A stretch of 37,602 bases of DNA from Alphaproteobacteria bacterium (GCA_009784275.1 WRCA01000008.1:1-37602); one strand, 5' to 3'; numbered from the stretch's first letter, positions 8,513-18,763 are shown. Program-made: numbers and translations. The notes: generated from the sequence alone by a model not told the origin.

Positions 8513-8878
8513 TTATTGTTCTATAGGGCGACCGGAAATAAATACCCGGTAGTTTTTCGCGCTTGCGTTCGGCGCAATAGCAGTCCAGTTAAATGGTTGC
8601 TCTGCACGTAACCTTGCCTCGGTTGATTTTGATGTGGTTGCTTTTATTGGTGCGCCGTTTTCATCATACCACAAGACTCTGTAATAAACAGTGGTATCCG
8701 AGGATGCCACGCCTGTGATATTTACAACTTTGAAGTTGTCAGATTCACGAATGTGGTCGTTTGCGAAAACTTCGGAAATATAATAAGTATCCGAAGTAAT
8801 GTGGAACTTCGTCTTGTCGTATTCTGTTGCACAAGCGGTCAGCGCAACGATAGAAAGCGCCATTATGAGTTTTTTCAT
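8513..8878 (-). CDS. YcfL-like (DUF1425) lipoprotein
   Basis: Lipobox LTACA; YYRVLWYDENGAPI...WTAIAPNASAKNYRVFI. Confidence 0.75.
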   Translation of the reverse strand: MKKLIMALSIVALTACATEYDKTKFHITSDTYYISEVFANDHIRESDNFKVVNITGVASSDTTVYYRVLWYDENGAPIKATTSKSTEARLRAEQPFNWTAIAPNASAKNYRVFISGRPIEQ

Positions 8879-8890
8879 CTTTTTTCTCCT

Positions 8891-10069
8891 TTAATTTAGT
8901 TTTCCTATTATGACAGCGGGCGTTGAATTCTGGGTCAGAATTCGAACGAATACTATCGCATTTCTTGCCTCGGTTGGGATTTTAACATTTCCAACGTTGC
9001 TAATTTTTACTTCGCGGCTTTGCGGCATTTCTATTCGGGCAACCTGAATTTCCGCTGGCAAGCTGTCCCAAGATCGCAAGTCCCAATTTTTTCTTACGCT
9101 CATGATTGCTTTTGTTGCCAGGTATCCGCCCATCATGAACAAGCCTGGTGCATTGCGATTTTTATTCGCCGCAACGGCCGAACCGACAATTACGCCGCCC
9201 GCCGCCGCAAGTTTTCCGACTTCGAATACTACCGATGAGATTATATGCTCTGTTCTATATTTTATCAAGTCCGTTTTGACGATGCTGTCGACATCAGCCA
9301 AGAATTCCGTTTTTATTCCATCAATTTCAAGATAAGGCAGCGCAACTGTCCCGCGCGCTTGGTCGGGAACTGTTAAGTTTATGTTCCATGCCTGCAATGC
9401 GCGCGGTGCCATATAATGCTCGTAAAGGCGTCCTACGATTCCATTTTCAAAAACAATCCATACATGTTCTTTTTTACTGCGTATGGCATCCATATCAGTT
9501 CTAACGAATTTGTTATCTGGTGCGAATGTCGCCACCCTGCGTAAGAAATTTTCCGCATTTGAAAAATCTCTGCTGGCAACACCGTCATAAATCGCAGATA
9601 GCCAAGTAGTATACGGATTAACATAATCGCGCATAGCCAGAACTTGACTGCCCATATCCATTTCTGCGTTGATTTCGTTCACAATTTCATTCAGTCCGGG
9701 CATGCCTGGGATTTTGCGCGCGGATTTTTTAAATTCTTCCTGTTGTTTTGCAATATCGGCGCTGTTTTCTTGAACAATCTGGGTCTGCAAAGCATATGCC
9801 CGTCTGAAGCTTTGGGCGGCAAAATCTCCGCCGCCTGCCATAAAGCCGACCCCCTGATAAGTCTTCAGCATTACTTTTTCATAATCTTTCACAACATAGT
9901 TAGATTCGGTATCCATGGCGGTTTCCGCAGCATCAAAGCATTCAACGCTTTGCACGGGGTGATCTTTCCACAGTTGATCTGTCCCGCATTCCAAGCCTTG
10001 CAGATAAGGGCTTTTTGTGGCGCAAGCAGTAAGGACAAACACAAAAAGTAAAGAAAATTTCCTTTCCAT
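8891..10069 (-). CDS. COG3014-like lipoprotein
   Basis: MERKFSLLFVFVLTACAT lipobox; gene order COG3014-like / YcfL / LpoB; start set at 10069. Confidence 0.65.
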   Translation of the reverse strand: MERKFSLLFVFVLTACATKSPYLQGLECGTDQLWKDHPVQSVECFDAAETAMDTESNYVVKDYEKVMLKTYQGVGFMAGGGDFAAQSFRRAYALQTQIVQENSADIAKQQEEFKKSARKIPGMPGLNEIVNEINAEMDMGSQVLAMRDYVNPYTTWLSAIYDGVASRDFSNAENFLRRVATFAPDNKFVRTDMDAIRSKKEHVWIVFENGIVGRLYEHYMAPRALQAWNINLTVPDQARGTVALPYLEIDGIKTEFLADVDSIVKTDLIKYRTEHIISSVVFEVGKLAAAGGVIVGSAVAANKNRNAPGLFMMGGYLATKAIMSVRKNWDLRSWDSLPAEIQVARIEMPQSREVKISNVGNVKIPTEARNAIVFVRILTQNSTPAVIIGKLN

Positions 10070-10151
10070 AACGGGCACAATATCATAAAAAAAAATTTGT
10101 TGCAACTGCGCAAGTTCGGCTCTATCATAGCCGCAGAAACAAAGGAATAAA

Positions 10152-10955
10152 ATGTCGGACAAGATAGAAAAAATGACTGCAGCACAGATGCTGCATAAGG
10201 CGCGCACCACTGGTCGTCGCAAGCGTGAATTGCAAACCATTGCAAAGCAGCTGTGTATAAAGGAAGAGTTCTTGGCGGCGCTGGAATCCGGCGAATATGA
10301 CAAGATTCCTGAATCAGTTTATATTTTGGGCTTTGCCCGTAATTATGCGATAGAACTGGAACTTGATCCTAAAGTTATCATCGCAAAAATAAAGACAGAG
10401 ATGAATATTCTTGCCGATGAAGATGTAGTTATTGAAAAACCGACTAAAACAGCATTGCCGGACCAGAAAAAAGTGGTTGTCGAAGCAGCAGGAAAGGCAA
10501 GCGCCTTTCTGACCAGAAATTGGAAATGGATTTCCACTATTGCCGCGTCTGTGATTGCGATTGCGTTGGCGATCTGGGGTATTTCAGCATTGGTGGCACA
10601 CCGCGGCGCGCTGAACAACGCATCAAATGAAATAGCGTTAAATTTGCCTAAATTTAGTCTGGCGGTCAAGGAAGAGTTCGGTGTTGAAAACCGTGCCACA
10701 GCGAGCGTAGTTTTGCAAGCCACACAAGAATCTTGGGTAAAGATCGAGGATGCCCAGGGTGAAACTATGTTCAGCCGAGTATTGGTTCCAGGTGATGTGT
10801 ATTATGTCCCGAACGGCAATGTCAAAGGGACATTTGGCAATGCGGGCGGACTTGACGTCTGGGTAGATGGCCAGCCTGCGCCGAAACTGGGGGCAAACCA
10901 TACGCGGAAATCGGGCGTGGTTATGACCGCAGAAGCATTGATGCCGGGCAATTAG
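10152..10955 (+). CDS. rodZ: RodZ-like protein (cytoplasmic helix-turn-helix, TM, C-terminal DUF4115-like domain)
   Basis: QTIAKQLCIKEEFLAALESGEYDKIPESVYILGFARNYA; WISTIAASVIAIALAIWGI; ATQESWVKIEDAQGETMFSRVLVPGDVYYVP. Confidence 0.88.
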   Translation: MSDKIEKMTAAQMLHKARTTGRRKRELQTIAKQLCIKEEFLAALESGEYDKIPESVYILGFARNYAIELELDPKVIIAKIKTEMNILADEDVVIEKPTKTALPDQKKVVVEAAGKASAFLTRNWKWISTIAASVIAIALAIWGISALVAHRGALNNASNEIALNLPKFSLAVKEEFGVENRATASVVLQATQESWVKIEDAQGETMFSRVLVPGDVYYVPNGNVKGTFGNAGGLDVWVDGQPAPKLGANHTRKSGVVMTAEALMPGN

Positions 10956-10959
10956 GCTC

Positions 10960-10987
10960 TTGAAAATTCATACCTCCGCACTATAAC
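10960..10987 (+). promoter_or_regulatory. promoter TTGAAA-N16-TATAAC upstream of uvrA
   Basis: Hexamers and spacing; ATG 9 nt after the -10. Confidence 0.55.
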
Positions 10988-10996
10988 TTTGAAGTT

Positions 10997-13822
10997 ATGA
11001 ACACTATTAAAATTCGCGGAGCGCGCGAGAATAATCTTAAAAATATCGACCTGGACATACCAAAGAATAAATTGGTGGTCTTTACCGGCGTTTCCGGCAG
11101 TGGGAAATCGTCACTGGCGTTTAATACTATTTATGCTGAAGGCCAGCGCCGTTATGTAGAATCTCTTTCCAGTTACGCACGGCAGTTTTTGGACATGCAG
11201 AAAAAGCCTGATGTGGATTTTATCGAGGGCCTTTCACCTGCGATTTCTATTGAGCAAAAAACGACCAGCAAAAATCCGCGAAGCACAGTTGGAACCGTCA
11301 CGGAAATTTACGATTATTTCAGATTGCTTTGGGCGCGCATCGGTGTGCCTCATTCCCCTGTAACAGGATTACCCATCAAATCTCAAACCATACCCGAAAT
11401 GGTCGAATGGACTTTAAAGTTGCCGGCGAATACAAAGCTCTTCGTAATGGCGCCATTGGTTCGTGATCGCAAGGGTGAATACAGGAAAGAAATCGCATTT
11501 TTGATAAAGCAAGGATATCAGCGCGCGGTCATTGACGGCGAAGTTGTTGATTTACATGATGCACCTGCATTAGATAAAAACAAAAAGCATAATATTTTTG
11601 TAATTGTCGATCGTTTGCAGTTACCAGCAGATAAGAAAGACGAAGAGTTCATATCAAGATTATCTGCATCATTCGAATCATCCTTGCAGCTTGTTCCCGG
11701 CAGCGTCCTTGTACGCCGTCTGGATACTAATGAAGATATCCTTTATTCTCAAAATTACGCATGCCCGGTCAGCGGATTTACAGTCCCAAAGGTAGAACCG
11801 CGACTGTTTTCGTTTAATGCGCCGGTAGGCGCATGCAATGCTTGCGATGGTCTGGGCGTGCAAATGTCCATGTCGCCGGACTTGGTTGTGCCGGATACAT
11901 CAAAAAGCATCCGCGAAGGCGCAATCGCACCTTGGTCGCGTGGCGGAATGTTAAGCCAGTATGACCATTTGTTAGAGGCGATTTCGCATGCTTATAAAAT
12001 TCCATTATCAAAACCATGGCATAATTTGACGGAAGAGCAGCAAAATCTGATACTCTATGGTAACGGTGAAGAAGCAATTCATATAAACTGGAATGGGTTT
12101 GAGTATGACAAACCTTACGAAGGGGTAATCCCGAATATTCAACGCCGTTGGCGGGAATCCGAATCTAATTATGTCAGGGAAGAGCTGGGGAAGTACCTGA
12201 TGGAAAAGCCGTGCCTTGCATGCCATGGTAAGCGATTGAATATCCAAGCATTGTCTGTAAAAATAAATGGATTCGATATCGCGGATGCGACAGAACTGTC
12301 GGTTTCCAAGGCTTTAAAATGGTTTCGTGATTTGCCAAAGCATTTGACGCAGAAAGAAAATGAAATTGCAAAAATTATTTTAAAGGAAATAATAGAGCGC
12401 TTGGAATTTTTAGAAAATGTGGGACTTGGATATCTTACGCTTAATCGTAAAGCAGGAACATTGTCTGGCGGCGAAGCGCAGCGTATCCGTCTAGCTTCAC
12501 AAATCGGCAGCGGGCTTTCCGGTGTGCTATATGTCTTGGATGAGCCCAGCATCGGCCTGCATCAAAGCGATAATGATAAATTGTTGGATACGTTGAAAGC
12601 TCTGCGTGATAAAGATAATACCGTGATAGTGGTAGAGCATGATGAAGATGCAATGCGCGCGGCGGATTATTTGGTCGATATTGGTCGCAATGCCGGTGTT
12701 CATGGTGGAAATATTGTGGTTGCGGGCACGCCAGAGCAGGTTATAAAAAATAAAAATTCTTTAACCGCCGAATACCTTTCGGGTAAGAAAAAAATCGAGG
12801 TGCCAAAAAAACGTCGCCCAGGAAATGGTGAAAAAATCGTAATAAAAGGTGCGCGTGAAAATAACCTTAAAAACATTAATGTAGAAATTCCATTGGGAAA
12901 ATTTGTTACTTTAACGGGGGTGTCGGGCAGTGGTAAATCGACGCTATTGATTGATACTTTATATCCGTCTTTGATGCGCGTGCTTTATAATTCCAAAACT
13001 TCGCCGGGCTCGCATGACACTATAAAGGGAATGGAAAATATCGATAAAGTCGTGGATATCGACCAGTCGCCAATAGGGCGCACTCCGCGCAGTAATCCGG
13101 CAACTTACACAGGGGTATTTACAAATATCCGCGAGTTCTTTGCAGAACTACCGGAATCGAAAACTCGCGGCTATGGCCCCGGCAGATTTTCGTTTAATGT
13201 AAAAGGCGGTCGTTGCGAAGCTTGCCAAGGCGACGGCGCAATAAAAATAGAAATGAACTTCCTTGCGGACGTTTACGTAGAATGCGACAAGTGCCGCGGA
13301 CAAAGATATAACGATGAAACCTTGGCTGTAAAATACAAAGGCAAATCGATTGCGGATGTTTTGAATATGACGGTCGAAGAAGCATATAGATTTTTTATCA
13401 ATGTTCCATCGATTAAAAATAAATTGGAATTGTTAAAACGCGTGGGATTAGATTATATCAAACTTGGTCAAAGCAGTCTGGAACTTTCTGGTGGCGAAGC
13501 GCAGCGCATAAAATTATCGAAAGAATTGTCCGCGCGCAGCACAGGCCGAACCCTTTATATTCTTGATGAGCCGACAACAGGGTTGCACTTCGAAGATATA
13601 AAAATGCTGCTGAATGTATTGCAGGAACTTGTAGATGCCGGCAATACGGTAATCGTAATAGAACATAATCTGGAAGTAATCAAAACGGCGGACTGGGTAA
13701 TAGACCTGGGGCCGGGCGGCGGAGATTCCGGCGGTAGTGTAATCGCATCCGGCACCCCGGAAGACATTGCCAGAAATAAAGATTCTGTTACTGGAAAATA
13801 TCTAAAAAAGCATTTGAAGTAA
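10997..13822 (+). CDS. uvrA: excinuclease ABC subunit A
   Basis: Two ABC domains: [71 protein letters not shown]. Confidence 0.98.
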   Translation: MNTIKIRGARENNLKNIDLDIPKNKLVVFTGVSGSGKSSLAFNTIYAEGQRRYVESLSSYARQFLDMQKKPDVDFIEGLSPAISIEQKTTSKNPRSTVGTVTEIYDYFRLLWARIGVPHSPVTGLPIKSQTIPEMVEWTLKLPANTKLFVMAPLVRDRKGEYRKEIAFLIKQGYQRAVIDGEVVDLHDAPALDKNKKHNIFVIVDRLQLPADKKDEEFISRLSASFESSLQLVPGSVLVRRLDTNEDILYSQNYACPVSGFTVPKVEPRLFSFNAPVGACNACDGLGVQMSMSPDLVVPDTSKSIREGAIAPWSRGGMLSQYDHLLEAISHAYKIPLSKPWHNLTEEQQNLILYGNGEEAIHINWNGFEYDKPYEGVIPNIQRRWRESESNYVREELGKYLMEKPCLACHGKRLNIQALSVKINGFDIADATELSVSKALKWFRDLPKHLTQKENEIAKIILKEIIERLEFLENVGLGYLTLNRKAGTLSGGEAQRIRLASQIGSGLSGVLYVLDEPSIGLHQSDNDKLLDTLKALRDKDNTVIVVEHDEDAMRAADYLVDIGRNAGVHGGNIVVAGTPEQVIKNKNSLTAEYLSGKKKIEVPKKRRPGNGEKIVIKGARENNLKNINVEIPLGKFVTLTGVSGSGKSTLLIDTLYPSLMRVLYNSKTSPGSHDTIKGMENIDKVVDIDQSPIGRTPRSNPATYTGVFTNIREFFAELPESKTRGYGPGRFSFNVKGGRCEACQGDGAIKIEMNFLADVYVECDKCRGQRYNDETLAVKYKGKSIADVLNMTVEEAYRFFINVPSIKNKLELLKRVGLDYIKLGQSSLELSGGEAQRIKLSKELSARSTGRTLYILDEPTTGLHFEDIKMLLNVLQELVDAGNTVIVIEHNLEVIKTADWVIDLGPGGGDSGGSVIASGTPEDIARNKDSVTGKYLKKHLK

Positions 13823-15073
13823 TTATTTGCAATTCAACTGTTGCAGAATTTCTATCGGGAAAAGAGGAAATTGCCCTTTGTGTTTTTGTATATAGTCTTG
13901 TAAAGCTTCTTCTGCATGGAGTTTTTCAACTTCTTCATAAAATTTTGTCATCCGCTCTTTATAAATACAGACAGATTCTGATGGGCATGTATTGCAATTA
14001 TAAAAATCCATATCTGGCCGTAGACCATAATTTAACATTCGCGCGAGTGTTCCAACAGCGTTAAGAACATCAGTGCCGGATGTTAATTTTTCAGGCTTCT
14101 TTTTGCTTACTTTTCCGGTTGGTGTGCGATTAGACGTAAGCTTTTTAATAATCCCGTCAATTTTATCCGAATTACATTTAAAAGCGCACACTATCGTCTT
14201 GTGTGGAATATGTATATCATTCGGTTCGCATTTACAGCTTTGTGAAATTATATTCGCCAATAGTTTAAAGACAGTTTTCTTTAAAAGATTATATTTTTCA
14301 GGATCTTGTTCATAAACTTTTTCATAAGATATTATATCAAGGAATGCGCCGTTATAGCCTGTGATATTGCCCAAATATATTTTATTTTTTGGATTATGTT
14401 CGAAATACCATGTGTTGTCTATTCCTTGAATTTTATAGCCATACTTTTGTCCTATCATCCATTTGTATGGATGTGGGGTCTCGAAATCTTCCGAGTTTTT
14501 CAAAAAGAATTTTTGGCTGCCGATTTTATAATGCAGCTGCGAACCATCAAATTTAAACAAGGATTTTATTTCACCGGTTTGCTTGTCTACAAACCATGGA
14601 TCTATCGACATATCAGCAAATAAATTTTTACCTTTGTGTATAAATTCTAATTCATTATACAAAAGAAATTTACTGCGATCTTCGGCATCGAATAGCTTAT
14701 AGAAAGTCGGTGTGTCGAACGGATGTAAAACCCCATAATTTTCAGATTTATATAGGAAATATTTTTGATTGTCTTGGCTGTTTTTAAATAACAAGGCGCC
14801 ATCTTCTGCCCATGTTTCTAGGTAGAAAACATTTCCATAAAGCGGGATAGGATTCTTATCTTTCAGAACATCTTCCCCATCTACTATAAACATATATGGA
14901 TGTGGCTTTATATCTTCATCAGTTACGAATAGATCGTCAGGGGCAGGTACCGGATTATCTATAAAAAAGGGTGTATCATCATCCTCTAAAAAAGGTGCGC
15001 TATCTTCACGCAAGGCGCTGATTGGCACAGGGGCGACATTATTTTCCCAAAAAATTGCGTCGTCTTCATACAT
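13823..15073 (-). CDS. hypothetical protein with internal HP[YF] repeats and a C-terminal Cys cluster
   Basis: 416-428-aa ORF depending on start; KPHPYMF / VLHPFDTPTF / TPHPYKWM repeats; CNTCPSESVC. Confidence 0.6.
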   Translation of the reverse strand: MYEDDAIFWENNVAPVPISALREDSAPFLEDDDTPFFIDNPVPAPDDLFVTDEDIKPHPYMFIVDGEDVLKDKNPIPLYGNVFYLETWAEDGALLFKNSQDNQKYFLYKSENYGVLHPFDTPTFYKLFDAEDRSKFLLYNELEFIHKGKNLFADMSIDPWFVDKQTGEIKSLFKFDGSQLHYKIGSQKFFLKNSEDFETPHPYKWMIGQKYGYKIQGIDNTWYFEHNPKNKIYLGNITGYNGAFLDIISYEKVYEQDPEKYNLLKKTVFKLLANIISQSCKCEPNDIHIPHKTIVCAFKCNSDKIDGIIKKLTSNRTPTGKVSKKKPEKLTSGTDVLNAVGTLARMLNYGLRPDMDFYNCNTCPSESVCIYKERMTKFYEEVEKLHAEEALQDYIQKHKGQFPLFPIEILQQLNCK

Positions 15074-15126
15074 GATACAAAATGCTACTATAAAATCTCT
15101 TTTTGTCAAGATATAAGCTTATTGAG

Positions 15127-15154
15127 TTGAATTTCTTGAAAACTTGTGTAAAAT
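15127..15154 (+). promoter_or_regulatory. promoter TTGAAT-N16-TAAAAT upstream of ffh
   Basis: Hexamers; -10 falls inside the palindrome AAAATCCC-N8-GGGATTTT. Confidence 0.4.
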
Positions 15155-15174
15155 CCCTAGACAAGGGGATTTTT

Positions 15175-16491
15175 ATGTTTGATACATTAACGCGCAGATT
15201 AAGCACTACTTTTGCAAAATTAACCGGTCGGACAAAGCTGACTGCCGATATGTTGGATGATGCCCTCGGCGAAATTCGCGTTGCGCTGCTGGAGGCTGAT
15301 GTTGCGTTACCAGTCGTTAAAAAAATCATCGCTGATGTAAAAGAAAAATCTATCGGCGAAAAAATCACAGACAATGTCCGCCCGGCAGAGCAGGTTGCAA
15401 AAATTGTCTATGATGAATTGATAGAAATTCTGGGCGGGGATAATCCACAAAGCGCAACCCCGCAAATCATTATGCTGGTTGGTTTGCAAGGAACCGGAAA
15501 AACAACTACGGCGGGAAAGCTTGCGCTGCATTATAAAAAGCAAGGCAAGTCCGTCTTGCTGGTTTCCACCGATATTTATCGCCCCAGTGCGCGCGAATAG
15601 CTGGAAATGCTGGCAAAACAAACCGGTGTTGATTCTGTATCGATAATTGAAAATGAAAAACCAATTGATATTGCTAAACGCGCATTAAAAGAAAATAAAA
15701 ATGATATTCTAATTATTGATACTGCTGGTCGCTTGCAGATTGACGAAGCCCTTATGGAAGAATTGCGCCGGCTTAAAAGCATATTGAATCCCGATGAAAT
15801 TCTGTTGACCGTTGATGCAATGGCGGGACAAGAATCCCTGAATGTTGCGCGCACTTTTAATGAAGCCGTAGGAATTACCGGACTGGTGATGACCCGTGCG
15901 GATGGCGACGCACGCGGTGGTGCGGTGTTAAGCATGAAAGTCGAAACTGGCGCGCCAGTTTTATGGGTTGGCACTGGCGAAAAACTGGATGCTTTGCAAC
16001 AATTTCATGCGGATCGTGTAGCATCGCAAATCTTGGGCATGGGCGATGTGGTGTCTTTGGTTGAAAAAGCCCAGGAACACATCAGTGAAAAAGATGCTGA
16101 AAACATGATGACAAAAATGTTCAGCGGCAATTTTGACTTGAATGATATGATGAACCAGATAAAACAGATCAAGAAAATGGGCTCTATTGGCGGTTTGTTG
16201 AAACTGATCCCAGGAATGTCGCAGATGGCGGGCGCATTAAAAGACAAAGCAACAGACAGCGCGATAAACCGGCAGCTGGCGATATTGCAGTCTATGACGC
16301 CGAAAGAGCGTAGCAACCCAGAAATAATCTTTGCCGCACGGAAACAGCGTATTGCCACCGGTTCAGGCACGACTGTAAAAGAAGTAGAGCAATTATTGAA
16401 AAATTATGATAAGATGCGGTCCCAAATGAAACAATTATCCTCGTTTGGATCACCATCACAACTTATGGAGATGATGAAGAAACAAGAGTAG
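15175..16491 (+). CDS. ffh: signal recognition particle protein Ffh, interrupted by an in-frame TAG (codon 142)
   Basis: MFDTLTRRLSTTFAKLTGR; GLQGTGKTTTAGKLA; DIYRPSARE*LEMLAKQTGVDSV; DTAGRL; TRADGDARGGAVLS; M-domain. Both halves are in the same frame, separated only by TAG 15598-15600. Confidence 0.95.
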
Positions 16492-16513
16492 AAGAAAGGG
16501 GAGGGAGAATAAT

Positions 16514-16951
16514 ATGGGTTTTATTAGTCGGAAATGGGATGAATTTGTAATTAATAATATATTGGATGTAAGACCGCCATATCCAAACAAGCAAAAGGTT
16601 TGCGGTACCGATGATGCAATTAACAAGTTGGTTGTGGAATACGAACTTCCCGGCCTGGGTTGGACCGAAAAACATTTTGATTTAAATGATGAAACAGGGG
16701 CCAGAGGATTTTTTAATGATGCCCAAGATGTGATAAAAAAACGTAATGGAAACAAAACGCAAGATAAAAAAGGAAAACCCGAAACTGATAATAAGAAATC
16801 AAATGAACTCAAAGTAGTCGATGCTAAATTTCTAGGTAATAATAAGGTAAAAATTATCTATGAGGATGGCACAGCTCAAGAAGTGCCGTTCTTCGATGAT
16901 GCGGCTACTGCGATGCGCTATTACGACAAATATAGAAAGAAACAAAAATAG
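16514..16951 (+). CDS. hypothetical protein
   Basis: 145-aa ORF with GGGAGGGAGAA upstream; charged low-complexity linker. Confidence 0.55.
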   Translation: MGFISRKWDEFVINNILDVRPPYPNKQKVCGTDDAINKLVVEYELPGLGWTEKHFDLNDETGARGFFNDAQDVIKKRNGNKTQDKKGKPETDNKKSNELKVVDAKFLGNNKVKIIYEDGTAQEVPFFDDAATAMRYYDKYRKKQK

Positions 16952-16981
16952 AGAGAATGTTAAAGCCAAAAGGAAAAATGA

Positions 16982-17257
16982 ATGTCTTTTACGACAAAAA
17001 TAAAACATTGGTTTATTCTACGGGGTTATGGAATCGTGTCAGAATCTCAATCTAAAATAAAATCCATAGAAAAGCCATATAAACATATGCGGTCAAACAG
17101 TCAACAAGTATGGTCTGTAAAGTATTGCAATTCATTAGTTGGGGGCAATACAGTTTATGACTTCAAGAGAAAACGTGGTGCAAATCTGTTTTATAATATA
17201 AATAAAAATAGAATCGGCAGACCTATTATGTTCTTATTCTCTAAAAGGGTATTATAA
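16982..17257 (+). CDS. hypothetical protein, doubtful or frameshifted
   Basis: ORF with nearby AAGGA; an overlapping ATG at 16978 opens a different short frame. Confidence 0.25.
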   Translation: MSFTTKIKHWFILRGYGIVSESQSKIKSIEKPYKHMRSNSQQVWSVKYCNSLVGGNTVYDFKRKRGANLFYNINKNRIGRPIMFLFSKRVL

Positions 17258-17260
17258 CAC

Positions 17261-17902
17261 ATGCGTATAGAAAACAAAAAAATCGCATCGAAAAAATCAA
17301 GCGTTGCATGGCTGCAGCGCCAGGCCAAGGATCCTTATGTCGCGCGTGCGCAAAAGGAAGGATATCGTGCGCGTGCTGTTTATAAACTTGTTGAGATAAA
17401 TGAAAAATTTAAGTTCCTGCATGATAAACAAATAGTGGTGGATCTTGGTGCGGCGCCCGGTTCTTGGTCGCAATACATTGCGCGGGAATTTCCGCATTCT
17501 CACGTTATCGCGATGGATTTGCTGGAAATAAAACCAATTCCGAATGTGGAGTTTTATAAGGGTGATTTTACCACGGATGAAGCATTAGAGTGGCTGAATG
17601 AAAAAATAGCCGGCAAACATGTTGATGTTGTGTTAAGCGACATGGCGCCGAATACAACAGGGCATCAGAAAACAGACCATTTGCGTCAGATGACCTTGTT
17701 GGAATACGCTTGGGACTTTGCAAAGCAGACATTAAAACCAGGTGGAACTTTTGTCGCGAAATCTTTTACTGGCGGCACTACGAATGAATTGCTGATAGAT
17801 ATAAAAAGATCATTTGAATCGGTACATCACATTAAGCCAACCGCCAGTCGCAAAGACAGTGTGGAAATGTTTATTGTCGGATTGGGTTTTAAAAAGTTAT
17901 AA
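17261..17902 (+). CDS. rlmE: 23S rRNA 2'-O-methyltransferase RlmE (FtsJ/RrmJ)
   Basis: DPYVARAQKEGYRARAVYKLVEI; VVDLGAAPGSWSQY; VVLSDMAPNTTGHQKTDHLRQ; GGTFVAKSFTGG. Confidence 0.96.
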   Translation: MRIENKKIASKKSSVAWLQRQAKDPYVARAQKEGYRARAVYKLVEINEKFKFLHDKQIVVDLGAAPGSWSQYIAREFPHSHVIAMDLLEIKPIPNVEFYKGDFTTDEALEWLNEKIAGKHVDVVLSDMAPNTTGHQKTDHLRQMTLLEYAWDFAKQTLKPGGTFVAKSFTGGTTNELLIDIKRSFESVHHIKPTASRKDSVEMFIVGLGFKKL

Positions 17903-18763
17903 GGGACTCTTATATTTTTTATTATTAACTATGCCTATTATTTCAGAGTCTCTTTTATATTCATCAAGTTCATTTAATGATTGCGCCTGTGTTTTTATTC
18001 TTTCTATAAAGCTGCCCAATTTCTTTTCCGCATATGCTAATGACGATGCTATTAAATCAGCTTGCTCTTCCTGATTCAATAAATCAAATAGGCTTACATC
18101 TTGGTATGTAAAGGCATGTCTGACATAACGCGCAAATAATTCATAATTAAATTCGGACTTTTGAATATTATCTGCATATTTTGAAAATACATTGTTCTTG
18201 TGTGCGGTTCTGTAATTCAGCTTAACAGAAGCATACGTATTCTTTTTGAATTGCGATTTATACGTTCCGCCTCCAATAAACAGCGTATCAATCCATGCTT
18301 TGGAAATTTTGAACTTTAACCTGCGCGGCGTAATTTTTTTAGCATCTTTTATGCCTTGGATAATCGCTGCGCTTAATTCGTCTATGGCCAGAAATGCAGC
18401 TTGTTCTATAAGATTCAAAGGTGCGGGATCATATGGGGCCTCGAATTTTTCAACCTGTCGAAGCGCTTTTTCATTATGCCAATGTTGAAGTTCGTGCCGC
18501 AAGCTGGCTTTTTTACCACCAAGAATCAATTTATATAAAACCCCCAATGGATTGAGGGCTGAAAGATAATGTATCTCGATTTTATTTGTAATCGAATTGT
18601 GGGTTGAGATATTAAACATATGAGATATTGCAGAATAATATTTCTTGTAAATTATCCTGGGGGCTGGAATATCATCGACAATTAATCCCCCCGCCGAATT
18701 TGTCAACAAATGAGGCAAAGCATTGTCATAATGGAGTTTATATAGTTTTTTATCGAACTTCAT
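17897..18763 (-). CDS. hypothetical protein with HExxH-type zinc metallopeptidase motif
   Basis: RHELQHWHNEKALRQ followed by IDELSAAIIQG; overlaps rnhA stop (ATGA). Confidence 0.65.
   Translation of the reverse strand: MKFDKKLYKLHYDNALPHLLTNSAGGLIVDDIPAPRIIYKKYYSAISHMFNISTHNSITNKIEIHYLSALNPLGVLYKLILGGKKASLRHELQHWHNEKALRQVEKFEAPYDPAPLNLIEQAAFLAIDELSAAIIQGIKDAKKITPRRLKFKISKAWIDTLFIGGGTYKSQFKKNTYASVKLNYRTAHKNNVFSKYADNIQKSEFNYELFARYVRHAFTYQDVSLFDLLNQEEQADLIASSLAYAEKKLGSFIERIKTQAQSLNELDEYKRDSEIIGIVNNKKYKSPL

Noticed and set aside
9644-10051. 135-aa + ORF opposite the COG3014-like gene
   Set aside because: Shadow ORF; the minus frame has signal peptide, lipobox and RBS.
12441-12653. Small His/Tyr-rich - ORF within uvrA
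   Set aside because: Antisense to the ABC signature region of uvrA; no independent support.
15103-15174. N-terminal extension of Ffh in the ORF track
   Set aside because: Ffh proteins start at MFDTLTxRL; ATG 15175 has an adjacent SD and the promoter lies in the extension.
15598-15600. TAG reassigned to Gln genome-wide
   Set aside because: Several intact genes here terminate with TAG; only one conserved gene is interrupted.
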